A stretch of DNA of 64,000 nucleotides from Symbiodinium natans (Eukaryota; Sar; Dinophyceae; Suessiales; Symbiodiniaceae). The position numbers and the translations under genes were made by a program. The notes under the pieces were generated by a model, which made no database searches, was not told the DNA's origin, and saw only the letters and a program-made list of their open reading frames with translations. How positions within the stretch are numbered: the first letter of the stretch is position 1; each line of letters opens with the position of its first letter. The stretch is taken from contig CAJNDS010000158.1 of assembly GCA_905221605.1 (NCBI GenBank), forward strand, positions 1,019,646 to 1,083,645, written 5' to 3'. Positions 29,938 through 43,531 of the stretch are shown here, piece by piece.

Positions 29938-32900
29938 TGAGATCCCCAGCCATCAGGGTCGTCGGGCAAGTCCCACTGCAGCCGTCGGGCCTGCACTGGC
30001 AGCGGAAACCCGGCAAGTCCACGCTTAGTAGCATATGGGGGGGTTATACGAAAATGGGGGGCACCTAAAACAGACCCCCAAAATCCCTCAAATAAAGGGA
30101 TCCCCTCAAAAAAGGCCCCCAATAATAAGGTACCCACTCCTGTGGTAAACCCCCGTACCTTCACGGCATGGCGGCAGTGCAGATTGAAGATCAGTTGCGA
30201 CTACGTGCGGTATTCCGTGCGGGCTCAGCACGGGAGATGCGAACATGTGGAGAGAGATTACCGTATTTACTTAAGACATCACGCCCCTTTGCATTACTTG
30301 GTAGCTGCACCCAGCCAAGATGAGCAATGAGGAAATCATCTTCTGCTTGCTGGTTAGAGGCAGCAGCAGCCGCCACGGCTGGCCGACACTTTTTTTGCAG
30401 ACAGAGCTGCCTGATTGTGGCCGGCGCAAGAATGTGCATGAGCGTTTGAGTTTCGGACTTTGGCGTAGTCTACACAGCATCCTCGCTGCAGGAGTGGCCT
30501 TAAGTCTGCTTCGAAGCTGTTCGGGAACCGGAGAGATTCTTTAGCAAGATCACTCCTGGCAGCTTTACAAGCTACGACACTCACCAGCGTGCCGTGTCCG
30601 AAGTTTGTGGGAAGGGGGGGGGGCAGCCTAACATAGACCTTGGGCAGCTTCTGGTTTGGCCTACTGAGGCACCGCGCACCGCAGCTGCCATACTCTTTGA
30701 GAGTGACGGACGCCGCAGGCGCTTCAGGGATCTGACGTGGTGGATCTTGGGCCCAGAGTTTCTTGGTGACGTCACCGCTGCGGCTACCACTGCCTCATGG
30801 CAGCATAATGGGCCGGTTCGACGGTTGCAGCAGTGTTCCAGCCTGCGGTGTTGCCAAGGCTGCTAAGAGCGTTTAGCGCTTACCCTTTATCAAGGGACAA
30901 GCTAATGCAGATGGTAGAAAGGTTGCAGCCCATCGTTCAAGCCCATTCCTTTCCCTTCCCTACTCCTACTCCTACTCCACTGTTACTCTGAGTTCTTGCT
31001 TATCATTGCTTTGGTTGTCCTATCACTAGTCTACCTTTGGTCCACGGACCACATTAAGCTGAAAAGCCTAAGTTAGCGAGCCGCTCCAAAAGTCCTTCCA
31101 GTGGACCCCGGGCCACCAGTATGGATTTCCGGGTTTCCAAGGTTAAGCGGAAGGTCAGACGTAAGACGGCGGAAGAGAGACAACAGACAACGTGTGAAAG
31201 AGAAAACATAGGCTGAATCCATTGTCTCCAACGCAAAACAATATGTTCTGAACTGTCACATGGTGTCACATTGGCGAGTTTTTAGATGGGTGGGACCTTC
31301 CCACACGGATGGCATCTCCAGAACTGCTTTTCATAGAAAGCAATGCTGAAAGGGGCATGAGCATGGCTAAAAGCCCAGGCAGCCTTCGCGTTCCCTTCCC
31401 TCTTTGGTTTTATGGAGAGTGCATGAACGAACAACCTATGAGTGTGTGAACGCACACTCAGAAGGTGTGACAGGGATACTCCGGAAGGTTTCACAGACGG
31501 TTGGGGTCGCACGGGTGGGTTCCTTGTCAAGAGGATTCCATTCACATAGATAGTCTCGTCATGGTGCGGCTTCTATGCTGGGTTCTTCATGGTTCTTCGT
31601 GACTTGCAACAGCGGTTGGGTCTCAAGGATTCACTGCGTTCGTATAGTTTCTTGTTCACTTCGGTCGCTCACTCACTTCCGGTGTCTATTGGCATCTTTC
31701 TTCAGGGGTTGTGTTCACTTTCCAAGGCCTGGTTCATGGAGGAACTTTCACAGCTGTGACTTCCTTTCTGTCCTTCCAGCTGTAATCGAAGCGTTTTGAG
31801 GAGCATGAACAGACATGCTTGTGGTTGCGGTTCCTGGGAAATGAGGACTGAGAGGCACTGGGAACTCCAGATGTTTATCCATTCCAAGTACAATGCTTAA
31901 CGTTTGAGATTCCAAGAGAATCCAAGAATCGGCCGCTCGAAACCCGTTTGATATGTTTCTGCGCACGCGGCTTCGGTACTTCAACTCATGTGGTTTTTCT
32001 TGTTGCTATCTTGAGAGCTCGAATGAGAGAAGATTGGCTCATTATGGGTCCTTTTTTTGGTGGTGCAATTTGTAGGGGGCCCGGATATCAAGAAGTTTGA
32101 CACAGGTTGAATTAGGGTCGGGAAGAAGAAGAACTTGCGTTCGTTTCCTCGGAGGCGTTTGGGTGGATGCAAGTTCTCAGGACCTGAACGAGTTCCGGAT
32201 TCTTCAGCGGCTGCGGAAAGTGGCAGATGCGCAGCTGCAACACACATCCAAGCCTTCGAGACAGCTAAGAAAATCTAAGTAAGCATGTCCTGGAGGGCTG
32301 CGACTTGACATAAAAGTTCAAGGAACTTGGCAGCCAGGACCTGCCCCCAGAGCGGTACGTCAAACCTCGCAGCGCCTCATGAATGCCCAAGGAGCACCAG
32401 AATCTTCGTGGCGTGGGGTTCCATCCGCAAGCCGAAGGACGGAAGGAAGCTCAGCTTGGTGGCACAAGTCATGAGAACATGTCACCTTGAAAGCTTCCTC
32501 GTAAGGAACCTCAACCACTGATATAATACAAGAGCAGCGCTGCCCCTCGTTCTTGTGACACTAGGCGACCCCAAGGTTAGGAACACCCCGTGGCAGGACG
32601 CCGTGGCTTGCAAGAGTCCGCGCGGGCCTTTCTCGACAGCCTGGGACACTCCCAGGAAAAGAAGGGGCGAAGGGGGGAAGTTCTTCGGGCGGAGCTTAAG
32701 ATGGCACGGCTCCCAACGGCCTGACAAGGCTTTGAATTACGCCTTGTGCTGGAGCTTCGTTTTGCTATGTGCTTTTGGGGACATGAGCGATTCCACTTCC
32801 TTCCTGTTGGAGACAGTCGTGTTGTCTACCGACGTCCGTGCATAACGCCTTGCTGTTGTCGAAGAAACCGTTTGAGGACTCGGTGGCCGTGCTTCTAGAT

Positions 32901-33011
32901 GTCGCTTTGCAGCATCATGTGGCCTTGGCCTCTTTCAAAGGTGGGAATCGTTGCGTTAGCGTTTCTCTCGCTAGTTGTTGTGAGCCATACATTCTAAATC
33001 ACTTGTACACC

Positions 33012-33110
33012 CATAAATACACATATATATATATATATATACATATTTATTTATATACATACCTATGCATATACACACACACACATACATTACGCACGCA
33101 CGTACACATA
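33012..33110. repeat. TA/CA microsatellite
   Basis: Tandem TA, then TATACATA and CACACACA motifs. Reading frames across it are artefacts. Confidence 0.9.
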
Positions 33111-34388
33111 CAAGAGTCCGCAAGTCCTGCCAACATAGCGATGATGGCAGCGGCTTTCAGCAAAGCACTCAGGAAGCCTACCCGTGCCTTCCCATTGCCG
33201 GGCACTTTGCTTCAGTCGCCATTCCTGACGCGGCTACCCTTCCCGCACGTCGCGTCGTTTGCTTCTTGGGCTGCTGGGACTGCATGAGCCGTTGCCCTAA
33301 TAGTCAGCTTGTTATGGACCTCGTGTAGGTGCTTTGCAACGATTTGCGTTCCAGGGTTTGGGCGGCTCGACGGGGCTAGGGATAATGGCCGGGCGTTGAG
33401 ACCCGTGCCAGGGAAGACTTGTGTGCCCCATTTAAAAGGGGTAGGCGTTCGAAATATTTGTTGACCTGAGTGGCCCTGCTTTGCTTGTTTGAGGCTGCCC
33501 AGATGCTGCAGGGGCCTCAGATTCTAGCAAAGCAGCCACAAGTTGCTTGCTGGACGAACTTTCGAGCTAAGGTTACATCTGAGCAGTCAGCCGCATTTGA
33601 ATGGGCAGCTGAGAAGGCAGGCTGGCCGCTTCTTCGGCTGAGCCTCGGTTCGACCCTCAGGTGTCGGTTTGCTTTTTGTACCTCATCCAAGGTTACAAAG
33701 ACGGTTTCCCCACTTATCATAAAGCCCGACATGAACCTTCAAGCATTGCAGAGCTCATTTCTTGCAGGGCATTTGCAAGAGGAAAAGCTGGAAAGCGCTT
33801 CCTAGCCATGATCTTTCATTGCGCTCTCAGGCTGGACTGGGGAGTTCACCTCAAAGATCGTGAGCCGGCTGAAGCTTTGGCATGCCAGCGGTGGTCTCTT
33901 GCCGATGGTTGGGGGCCTGGCCTATCGGCTCAGGGGCACGGCATCGTGGAAGCCGCCGGCGAGCTATGGGAGCCTTGAGGAATTCAGCTCCCAAAGCCCC
34001 CTCAACGCATCCTGAGCTGCAGGGGCCGTCATGCTGCTTATGACTTCTTCTGCTGCTTTGATGTCCAGAGCAAGGGCACGAAGATTTTTTGGACAGTGAT
34101 GCATTACACTGTCGCAGGAGGCGAGTTTGGGCTGGCCAGGCCCCAGAAGGGCAGAGAAAATGAGTTCAGCTGTCGGACCTTGCCTGCGGTTCATCGTCCA
34201 TGTGCCTCAACTGCGCTTCAGTGACTGGTAAATGAATGGTTCAGCACGTGTCGGTAAAAAAACATTCAACACAGCCACATCACCGTCATGATCCAAGGTA
34301 GACCTCAAGCTGTCAGACTTCCAAGCTAGCAGTGGCGACTGGCCTACTGAGCTCTCCAGGTGCCTTGGCTGACAGAGAAGCAGACCGT

Positions 34389-34411
34389 TGACCCTAAACC
34401 CTAAACCCTAA
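34389..34411. repeat. interstitial telomere-like tract
   Basis: Three CCCTAAA units. Confidence 0.8.
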
Positions 34412-36187
34412 GATAACTCAGAGATCGCCCCAGTGGGGGGAGGATGGCGCGCTGCTGCCTGGCTGCGCTTTGGCGGGCGCATCTGGGACCAAGAAATCTT
34501 TCAAACGCTCCCCTGAGGGTTTTTCTGAGTTAGTTGGGGGCTCTTTTTTTGGTCTCTTTTGGTGTGTACGCAAAAGAGGAATTCTGCAACTATTCGAGTA
34601 GAAAAGCACGCAGGAGAGCTTGACGTAGTTTTTCAGGAGCCAGCACTTTGCATAAAATCCCTCATGTTGAAGCCGTGATACAGGTAATATTACGGTAATA
34701 TGGAGCCCAAGCGGAAGCAAGGCAAGCTCATTTGCCACGTTTTTGAACAGATCGAGGCATGGAGCCTACTACCGCTGCAGCATCTCCTGCGCCTTTCGGG
34801 GTGAAGAGGAGAATCCTGGGCCTGTGCCTCGGCGACGCAAGCTGCTAATTTGAACGGGCTGGACACATCTGGTAGGTCCCTGGGCCCTGGGCCCTGCTTA
34901 CCTGGTCTACTTCAGATGCTCCTCAGCTCATCATTGCGCATGCTTGCTCGGCCTCATACCTTAGGTGGTGACGTTGTTTCGGCAGTTTGCGAACCACTTT
35001 GCAGGGAAGGCACGCGAGCACGTCAACATCTTGTTCAGCTGGGCAACATGCACAACATGCTCGTGCAAGGCTGCCACCGAGCATCAGCTCCTGACTACCC
35101 TTCATGACGTGATAACGGGAGGGCAGCAGAACGGGCCCAGTGGTCGCCCTGGGAAGCGTGCTTTCTGTCGCGTGGCTTAAGTCTGCTGTTTAGTCCGGAC
35201 TGCGTGCGCCACGTGCTAACATGGACGGTGAGAAGCAGCCATACTATGGCCTTTCTTCCCTGTTCAGGTGTGCAGCGGCCTGGCAGCGAAGAAGATGATT
35301 TGTGGTCACTTCTCGGTGTGAGAAACTCCGAGGCTACCAGATAAACGAGGTTTTGCATCAGATGGCTACCTCGTTCGGGATGAGTCGTAGCCTCGAGCGA
35401 TCTTCTCCAGGCTGCTTACCTCACCCTTGATAGGAGCGAGTGGCCGAGTTGCTCATTCAATCCGACAGTGCTGGAGATACCAACGAAGTGTGGCGAAGCT
35501 GCATGTTCTTTGAGACATAAAGACAAGCATTTTAATGGAATTTCTCATGTTCGAGAGTGTCTCACAAATCTAAAACTTCGGCGAGCGAAGATACAGATTG
35601 GTTGGTCCTGTTGGCTATCCTTTTTCTTACAACTTGGATCTGCTTCGCCACTGGTAGAACTGGCAGACACGGGAGGGCAAACGAAGGCACAGGACCACCA
35701 ACTTAAGAACAGCTGTAGCACTGTAACACCATCCCACCCCAGAAGTTGCAACCCTGAAGAGAGCTTAGAAGCGACGAGATCCTGAACTTGGCAGCCTCCG
35801 GCACCGACACCCAGGCCTGGTCCTTGGGGAGGGGACTTTGCTGATCTTTGCCGTGTTTGGGCCAAAGATCTTCATATCCAAGCCAAGTACTCGGAAACTT
35901 CGGAAACTGCCAGTCCAGTTCCAGCTCTTGGGAACAGGTTCTCCTGGTTCACTTCGCCCCAGCTGGAATGCGGCCGACATGTGCTCGCAGCTTGCAGGTC
36001 GTCACAGCACCTGGCTTGGAAGCAGCGAGCCACGCAGAAACCTGCAACAAGAAGTATTGCCTGGTTCCTTTCGTCCTTTGTATGTATTCACATACTGCAG
36101 ATTGAATCCAGAGCTTGCTCTACGTGGCGGATTGTACAGTCATGGCAAGTAAGGAGTACCTTACCAAAAGCGCGAAACATGTTCTAT

Positions 36188-36234
36188 ATACAAATATTTG
36201 CATATATATGTATATAGATAGATATATATATAGC
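36188..36234. repeat. TA-rich microsatellite
   Basis: TATATATGTATATAGATAGATATATATATA-type simple sequence. Confidence 0.85.
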
Positions 36235-37509
36235 TCTGTCTAGCAGCTCAGGAGATGATTTCCGCGTTGCAGTGCGCACTGCTGGACCCGGGCCCTGCTG
36301 GGCGTGCCATGTTGTCACAGCTAGTGCGCGAAGAGCGGACCAAGAAAAGCTTGCAATTGCTTGGAGGTTCATGGGTTGTTAAAAGTGGGCCTATCAGTAA
36401 GGTGGCTATGCTTATAACCTATAACCCTAATTATTTTGGAGTACTTCTAACGCTACTTTTATCCACTCATGAACCTCCAATTGCTTATTACTTGGGGAGA
36501 GGTCCACAGGGTAGTGACGCGCACACTCGCTCTCCCCGTACCTCTCACCTTGCTTTGCTCTCGAGAGCTTGTGCCCAAGATGCCCATGCCGCTGGAGCCT
36601 CCGCACCCCAGCATCTTCGCGACTCCACAACTAGGATGCTGAAAACTGCACAATCGAGGCTGAACTACTACGAGCTGGCACGACAATTTGACTTCGAGGC
36701 ACAGGCCGCTTGCCCGGAAGTTTAACATGGCGTGAGGATGCGTGAGAGATTTGCTTGTGTTGTGTTGGGCCCGGTACCTTGGGTTGAACTTGCGTTGAAC
36801 TTGCGCAGCTGTGCAGGCTCGGACATTCTCAGCAAAAGTAGAATCACCATGCAGTGATAGCTGCATCATGCCTCATGCCAATCACAGTCCTTGCCCTTGC
36901 CATGCCAATCAACAATTACGAGGAGTGTCCACAGCAGTATACTCAGATCAGCCGAATCCGCGAGTAAATCGTCAGCTCTTCACCAACAGCTCCATGAAAT
37001 AGACCCGCTCGCTGCCCCAGCAGCTTTGCACAGGCACCCAACTCGCACTGGTTGCTTTGATGGAATTGGGGAGCAGCCCCAGACTTGTTGCACGTCATGC
37101 TCAGGGCACATGTATGTTGCTACCTCATGTCGAAAGCCTAGCCTTCACAAGAGCAGGGCGGGCAAGAAGCACGCCTGGCCATACATGCGCAGCATCTACC
37201 ATGTCCAGGCTGCGGGCATGGCCTACGTTGCTCCGCCAACCTCCCCAACCGGCCGAGCTGCCGAGGCAGGCTCAGAGAGCTGAGAGAGCACATGGCACGA
37301 CCTGACAAGTATCAAGCCTGCTGGGAGAAGTCCTCGCCAGAAGCCGCAGCTGTAGCACCTCAAAGGCAGCAAGGTTCTGCAAAACCGACTTGTTGACGCA
37401 GCTGGTGACAATGAGGAGCCTTACCACCACATCTCATCACAGCGCCGAACTAGTGAGTAAAGATGCGAGGGAGCGAGGGGAAGCATTTTGCAAAGATGTG
37501 ACGTAAATG

Positions 37510-37842
37510 TCAAAGGTGGAGACGGAGATTGAGGACAACGGAGCCGCCGACGACGATGACGACGAGGAGGCTGTCGTGTCCCTCGGCTGAAATTGAAGCA
37601 TCCGGTTGCAAAGGCCGTCGGCTTTAAACGCGAAGCTTCAAAGCTTTGCTGCGACTTCTGTCTCAGAGCCTGTGGCTTCTCTCACATGGCTTTCTGAACG
37701 CCCCCGCAAGCTGGACAAGTCATCTTCCGTGCACGCAGACAGCATGTGCACAAGCTCAAGGCTACCAGCCGACGAGGTTGATGAGGAGCTGGTCCAAGCA
37801 GATGCGATTGAGGCCATCGAGAGGCCCCCCAGAGGCTTTTGA
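37510..37842 (+). CDS. acidic protein exon candidates
   Basis: The first stretch (about 37510-37580) reads SKVETEIEDNGAADDDDDEE then AVVSL, with an ATG at 37507 just upstream. The second (about 37640-37842) reads FAATSVSEPVASLTWLSERP then RKLDKSSSVHADS and PADEVDEELVQADAIEAIER, ending at a TGA. The composition (acidic, Ser-rich, low Cys) is much more protein-like than surrounding frames. An intron between about 37580 and 37640 is needed, since the first frame meets TGA. Family unknown. Confidence 0.4.
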
Positions 37843-38346
37843 AGCGCTGTGAGCGCAAGTGCGCACCATAAAACCATCCTATCACAGCAGGGCAACTCCT
37901 TCGGAGAGCAGTTCGTGGGGCCCTCAGCTTCTGGCACGAGCGAGATCCCGCGATCCCAGAAAGAGAGCATACTGGAGCCTAACCGCGGGAAGCACTGCAG
38001 GGCGGCGCGAACCGCAGACTACATGGTGCCTGAGCAGAGCAAAGAGGCCCCTGCTGAGCCAGAAATATTCGAGGGGTGGAGTTTGGGTTTTGGAGTTGCT
38101 GCTGCGTGCGCCTTGCCCGGTACCTCGCAAAACTCTGACCAAACAGGGTCTTCATTCTTAATACATTTGTTGTTCCAAATGTGCAGAACTTCTTGCTGCA
38201 GAGGTTTGGAAGCACTTTGGTTGCGACACCGAGGCAAGGAGGGCTTTGAGAGGCATCTGTCCCGCATCGAAAGGCAGCTTTGTCACTGTGCACCGTGCCA
38301 GGCTGGGCGCATGCTGCGGAAGCTCTATAAAGGGGCTGCTGGCCTA

Positions 38347-38374
38347 CTTTGGGTTTAGTTTAGGGTTTAGGGTT
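38347..38374. repeat. interstitial telomere-like tract
   Basis: GGGTTTAGTTTAGGGTTTAGGGTTA: about three TTTAGGG units, one missing GG. Confidence 0.8.
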
Positions 38375-38919
38375 ACATGATGTAATTAACCTGTAGGCTA
38401 TAGATCAAGAGTCGAGCTGCAAGCAAGGGACCGCAAAGGCTACGTTCTCGTGACTCATGTCATTAGCGAGACCTACCTACCATTGCTGTTGCTGCTTCTT
38501 GCCTAAGTTCGGCATTTTCGCGCATCTGCTGCACAGTCAAGATCCGAAACTCTCAGCCCAAGATGTTCCAAGACCTCTGGTGCGTCGAAAATCAATCCGA
38601 TGACATTGCCGAGGCTGGCAGCCGCGAACTGGGATCGAAGGTCTCGTATCCTCAGCTGGCAACCCCAGTGAAACGCTTGGCGCTCGGAGGATTCCTTCCT
38701 GACTGCACGCGCAAGCTACCCATTCTGCACAACAAATGCACACATACGTCTGTCATGGTGACTACCAATATCTACCAATGCAATAGGAGACTGACTTTTC
38801 TCCGGCGCCTACACTTCAGCCTTAAGACCTAGAGCCTTTGGGTGGCCACGGTGAACAGGCTGGGAGCCCCCGCCGAAAGCCAAGCCGGCAGCGCCCAAGG
38901 AGAGACGGTGTGAAACGTT

Positions 38920-38943
38920 GGGGGGGGGGGGGGGGGGGGGGGG
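38920..38943. repeat. 24-nt poly-G run
   Basis: Uninterrupted G24 in sequence without a supported gene. A second potential quadruplex-forming homopolymer, in the same orientation as the one at 436-475. Confidence 0.92.
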
Positions 38944-39347
38944 CGTGTATTGTTGGACATGTTGGATGTTGCAAGTCCTACAAGTGGGATGCCCTCTCTC
39001 TTGTTTGCATCAGGCAGTGGTCCGGGTGCCTCGGGCAGTCGCGCCGAGGCAGGAGCTGCGTCCAAGAAGGAGGGAGAGGGGAGAGAGAGAGTGAGAGAGG
39101 AGCTCACAACAAACTGTCAGAAAAAGCACTCTCATGATCACTCACACGATGTGTCGACCGCTTGCGAGTCAGACGAAAACGAAACAGTGAGAGGGTAAGG
39201 ATGCGAGGATGTTAGTCTGGCTGGAGCATGCTGAAAGAGGTTGACGGAGTGAAAGTGAAAGGAAGAGTGCTCAGAAGACTCAGCATTCACCGTGTCTTTG
39301 CGTAGACTCGGTGTCAACACAGTTCTCCGCATCTTGGAAGGCGCGAC

Positions 39348-39570
39348 ATGGATGACCCGAGGCAGTGGCCCGCGCCTCCCATTCCTTGCAGGCACTGCTA
39401 CGCACTCGAACCACTTCCCCTGATTGCAAGTAGAGCTGCCTTTCTGGAACATCGGTCAGAAGAGCTCGGAAGGAGACCTGCTCGTGAGATCTTGGCTGAG
39501 CTTGAGGCAGCAGCAGCTGGAGCTGTGCCACTGCGTTTTGTGGTGCATAACTGCGTATCTGTAGCTCAAA
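39348..39570 (+). CDS. exon candidate with Ala/Glu-rich helix
   Basis: The frame from ATG 39348 includes EELGRRPAREILAELEAAAA then GAVPLRFVVHN, which looks like a real helix followed by a strand. Splice boundaries and family are not determined. Confidence 0.28.
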
Positions 39571-40642
39571 GTCTTCTCAGGATTTTGAGCCGACGTAGCC
39601 GGGATCTGACACTGAACAGCGCATAATGTGACGACAGGCAGAGGAGGCGCGCAGACGCCGCACCCAGCCTGACCTCCCGAAAGGCAAAGATCTGGACAAT
39701 GAGAAGCAGAACCTGCAGGCAAGCCGCAAGCATTTGTCTTTGCCTTTGCACTTTAAGCTGCAAGTAAGCCCAATGTATAGGTATAGAAGTAGCTCCTGCA
39801 AGCTCTTGTTTGCCATTCGAAGCATTGCTCGTCATGCTTGCATTGTCTCGCCGCAACACGCAGCATCGTTGCAGGACCGGTTCCGGTACTGTGGCGGCCG
39901 AATGTTGCCCAAGGGCAGCATGGGATACGTGGAGCCAGGCAGCGTTCCACCCATCGGCGGTGCTTCCGAGGCATGCCAGCCCAGCGACGCCTTTCCTTTC
40001 TGTGCTGAGTTGCTACTGGCTATTCCTAAGCTTCCCATGTCTTTCACCTGATCCCGACAGGCTGGGGACCTTCACAATTGCAACAGTCTAGGGTGCTGAA
40101 TTGCCACTTTTTGTGTCTGAGAGCTAAACTAGCCTGTCTTCCATCCACGAACAAGGGGACAAACGGACGCTGTAGCCCATCCAACCTCACCACAACCAGA
40201 CCATATGGCCCCACTCCAAACTTAGAACGACCCGATTCGGTAGACGCAACGGCCTGCAAGATTCTCATCTGTAGCGACGTAAGAGGGCATGTGAAGAGTT
40301 CACTGCAACAGGCAGCCGCACGCCGCGAAGACCGACGGAGATACGACGAGCTGCCTGATCGCAGAGTCATTGTGATGTCACGATATGTAATGTGCCTCAC
40401 GGCATTGCATGGTTCCTCCTCAGTATCAGTCAGGAATGGCTTTGATGGTGAGCAGCGGGAGATTTTCGAAGAGCTCGTAGGGGCTGTGCAACGCAAACAG
40501 GTCTTGGGCTTGGAGCGTACCCACTTGACCAGACATGGCAAGTCCGCAGGGTTCGACGTGACGCGACACAAGGAGTGCTGACGTATAAGCCTGCTCAGCG
40601 CCTGTGATTCTCCAAGCTCTAAGACATGCAAAATGTGCTCAG

Positions 40643-40730
40643 GCACGCATCGCGCAGATCGATGACGAACAGCTCAGCGATCCCAGACCAAGCAAGGCAA
40701 AGACAGCTCGGAACAAGGAGGCTCAGAAGG
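40643..40730 (+). CDS. exon candidate, charged helix
   Basis: After the acceptor gtgctcAG (40641-40642) the frame reads ARIAQIDDEQLSDPRPSKAK then TARNKEAQ. The composition is that of a charged, possibly coiled, segment. Family unknown. Confidence 0.3.
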
Positions 40731-40957
40731 GTTCCCTGCCTCGTTTCTTGTATCAAAGAGGGGCCCACCGACAGAAGCCACGGCCCTGTGAAAAGAAAAG
40801 CTATCACAATTCTACCATCAGAGGGTGCCCAGGACTTAAGACTGAGGGCTGCCATCAAAAGCACAGGCCCTGGAGCTTCGGAATGGCATCGAACGTGCGG
40901 CCCCCAGAATTCAGCATGGGCATTCCACTTGCAGCACGAAGTTGGGCACCTTGTGAC

Positions 40958-41022
40958 ACTATATATATATATATACATATGTCTGCACATATACACATAC
41001 ATATAAATATACATACATACCC
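40958..41022. repeat. TA/CATA microsatellite
   Basis: Tandem TATATATA then ACATACATA motifs. ORFs here are shadows rich in Tyr-Ile. Confidence 0.9.
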
Positions 41023-42127
41023 GAACCACAACCTGGACCCGTGGCCTTGTTCGCCGTAGTGTGCTTGCATGTTCTTTTCCCGTGCTTGCTCTCGAGGCAG
41101 AGCACCCAGAGACTATCAACGAACCTTAAAAACACGCTCAACTGGAGGTGTTTGTTGCCTTGGTTTGCCTATTTAAACTGCAGCTGAAGCTCGTAACCCC
41201 AAGCCTTGGACTACAGCAAGGCAAGCCACTTGTCGAGCAAGAGTTCAGAGTTAAGGTGGTTAAGGTCAACACAATTCGGGTCCAAAGGCCAGTTCATAAC
41301 TCAGACCTCGATCCTTGTTGGTTTGCTTATTTCTCAGCTACACCGACCCTTGCTTTTGTTCCCTTGGAATCACGAGCAAAATGTTAGCCAGGTGACCTCA
41401 AGGACCTCGAGACTCTGATGAGCTTAGCCGAGGGGCAAGCAAACAAGGCTGTCTCACCTTGATAGCGCCGTGCAGCCCTGACGAAGGCCCTCTCTGCAAA
41501 GCAGAGACTGTCTGTAAATGCATGCTTGCACACGGCGCGCCTCTCTGGAATCCCGCATGTTGACCGGACTAAAAACCAGTCTGGCGACTTGATGGGCATC
41601 CCTTTGCAGGAGTTAGCTTCAAAGTCTTCTCCTCGCATGGCATATTCCCGCATGCAGACTCAACGCGGCATTTCTTTGAAAAAGTCATCATGAGATTTAC
41701 TCAGGGCTCCGGTTGTGGCTTGTGCAAAATAGGTTGGTAGCACTTTCTGATGAGAGCCCTCTCCGAGGTTGGAAGAAGGGTCGCACACAAAAGCAAATGT
41801 GCTCAGGCCAGAGCGCTAAGCTCCGGTGGGCAGGCGCAGGCCCCACAGAAGTGTTCCGGATACCTGGTACTTAGGGTTTTCGGGCTGATGGATTTTAGAT
41901 TGCTTACATTGGCTTGCTGATTTTCCGAAGTGTCTGTTGCAAGGCACCTGCCGCTCCAGCCATATCTCCCGGGTATGCGTCGCAGTCTTAGGGTTTCAGA
42001 AGAGGAGGACGAAGGGAACCCCAAAAGTTGTATCCGAGCTTGTGCAGAGTTGCGAGCTGCCTTAAGGCCTGCAGCACCGGCACCTGCTTATGGCGATCCA
42101 GTGAAGGACGCTCCCTTTGCACTCACG

Positions 42128-42151
42128 AAGCGCACACACACACACACACAC
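42128..42151. repeat. (CA)n microsatellite
   Basis: About eleven CA units. Confidence 0.9.
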
Positions 42152-42922
42152 AGCGATTGGTATCGTAAGCAGGATGTAAAGGCATTTTTTGAGGCTTCAA
42201 TCGTTTGTTTTTGGCATGGTGAACTGGACACATCTGCCCCTGAATGTGCTGATCCATTGTGCATAGGAGCGGGTCGAACATCTGAGGGCGCGGCTGCAGC
42301 AGAGCGGGTGGAGCCGACATGATTCAACAGATTATACGACCGTTTCACTGGAAACCCCATGTTCTGGTTTTGGGGCTCCACCTATGATCTCATCCTGCGC
42401 TCGGAAAAGCATCTCGTCTTCGAGAGGTACTCCTTGGCCCAGGGATTCGCTTTCTTTGACCAAACCGGAGGCCTTGCCTCGGAGCTTTTCAGGGTTAAGG
42501 CTTTCAAAGTCGCGTTGAGACCATAAGACGACCGCCGGTGCATCTGTAGATGTTACGTGAGGCGGAACTCTGGACCGGGCAGGCTTCATGAAGCTGCTGG
42601 ATTGGGCAAGGAGCTCAACCGAGTAGTTGCAGGATGTGAGGGTTGGTCCGACTGCGCAGATTGCTGCACGACCCAGCACCAGCAAGGTGCAAGTGGTGAT
42701 GACAGCAACCGAACAAGACGCCCTCTTTCAGCGCTGCAGTGCGGGACCTGGCCTCCTGCCGGGCACTTACAAGCGACACCAAAGGCAAGAGACTCTGGAG
42801 AAGTCCCACTCATGAACAACTTCTGGCAAACCGAGGAACTACCGCGAGGTGGTGAATCAGTTGGACTCGTCCAAACAGGCACAGTCGGATAAGGTGGTTT
42901 TTGTTCCATCTTTACCCACCAG

Positions 42923-43030
42923 ACTCCCACGGAGCAGCTAGTAGCTTTGGTGAAAGCAGCAAGAACTTCTCGTGAGCTTTTCCAGGAAGCGAACGCCAAG
43001 GTGAACCAGTCCGGTACTGAGATGCACTGA
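42923..43030 (+). CDS. last-exon candidate, amphipathic helix
   Basis: After the acceptor cccaccAG (42921-42922) the frame reads TPTEQLVALVKAARTSRELF then QEANAKVNQSGTEMH and TGA. Strong helical periodicity and good acceptor. Family unknown. Confidence 0.4.
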   Translation, partial: TPTEQLVALVKAARTSRELFQEANAKVNQSGTEMH

Positions 43031-43473
43031 GCACGGATTAGACGGGTACAAGTAGATCCCTGACGCTTTGTACGTACAAAGTTTGTTGGACATTGTGAGG
43101 CTTGCCTCTTGGTGGCGCGAGCACAACGCGAACTTGGCTGACCTGTTTCGTACCTTGCCGAGTTGCCGGAATCCCCCAAACATGCAACCCTTGAAGACCA
43201 AAAACAGCTAACGGGCTTGCAACAGGTTTCTTCGATGCCAACGGCCCGGTGCTCTGACTGGGCTTTTGCCCTCGAGGCTCTTCGGGACTTCTGCGTGACA
43301 ATGACCCACAAGCAATATCAGTAAGCAAGCATGGAGTGGCTGAGAAGCGCTGCTTCGCAGAGCTAGTACTGGAATTGCAGGCAAGGCCGGCCAAGTAGAT
43401 CGACCCCACCATCCTTCCCATATCGCAAATATCGGAGGGTGCCGTCAGCATGCTCGTCCCTAAAGCTTCCTAG

Positions 43474-43531
43474 GCGACAACATGCTCGACAAGGCCGAGT
43501 TTACGTACCTGTTGCAAACAGCCGGAGACCC
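43474..43531 (+). CDS. EF-hand half-loop exon
   Basis: After the acceptor cttcctAG (43472-43473) the frame reads GDNMLDKAEFTYLLQTAG, the second half of an EF-hand loop and its exiting helix. The exon begins at the same place within the loop as the exons at 20512 and 26218, which supports homology. The first half, expected just upstream, is not clearly visible. Confidence 0.45.

Larger units (their letters stand above)
30027..36187. other. long stretch without a recognised gene
   Basis: At 30027-30136 there is a G-run/C-run block (ggggggg ... cccccaaaatccctc) that could be another foldback remnant. Protein-like fragments occur: VWVDASSQDLNEFRILQRLR near 32155, WTNFRAKVTSEQSAAFEWAA near 33550, and LFRQFANHFAGKAREHVNIL near 34970. 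None could be placed in a family or given both splice sites. A (TA)/(CA) microsatellite lies at about 33012-33110 and a telomere-like tract at 34389-34411. Confidence 0.4.

Noticed and set aside
33065-33328. ORFs running out of the TA/CA microsatellite
   Set aside because: Their N-termini are simple repeats (His-Thr, Tyr-Ile), and the remainder has competing open frames.
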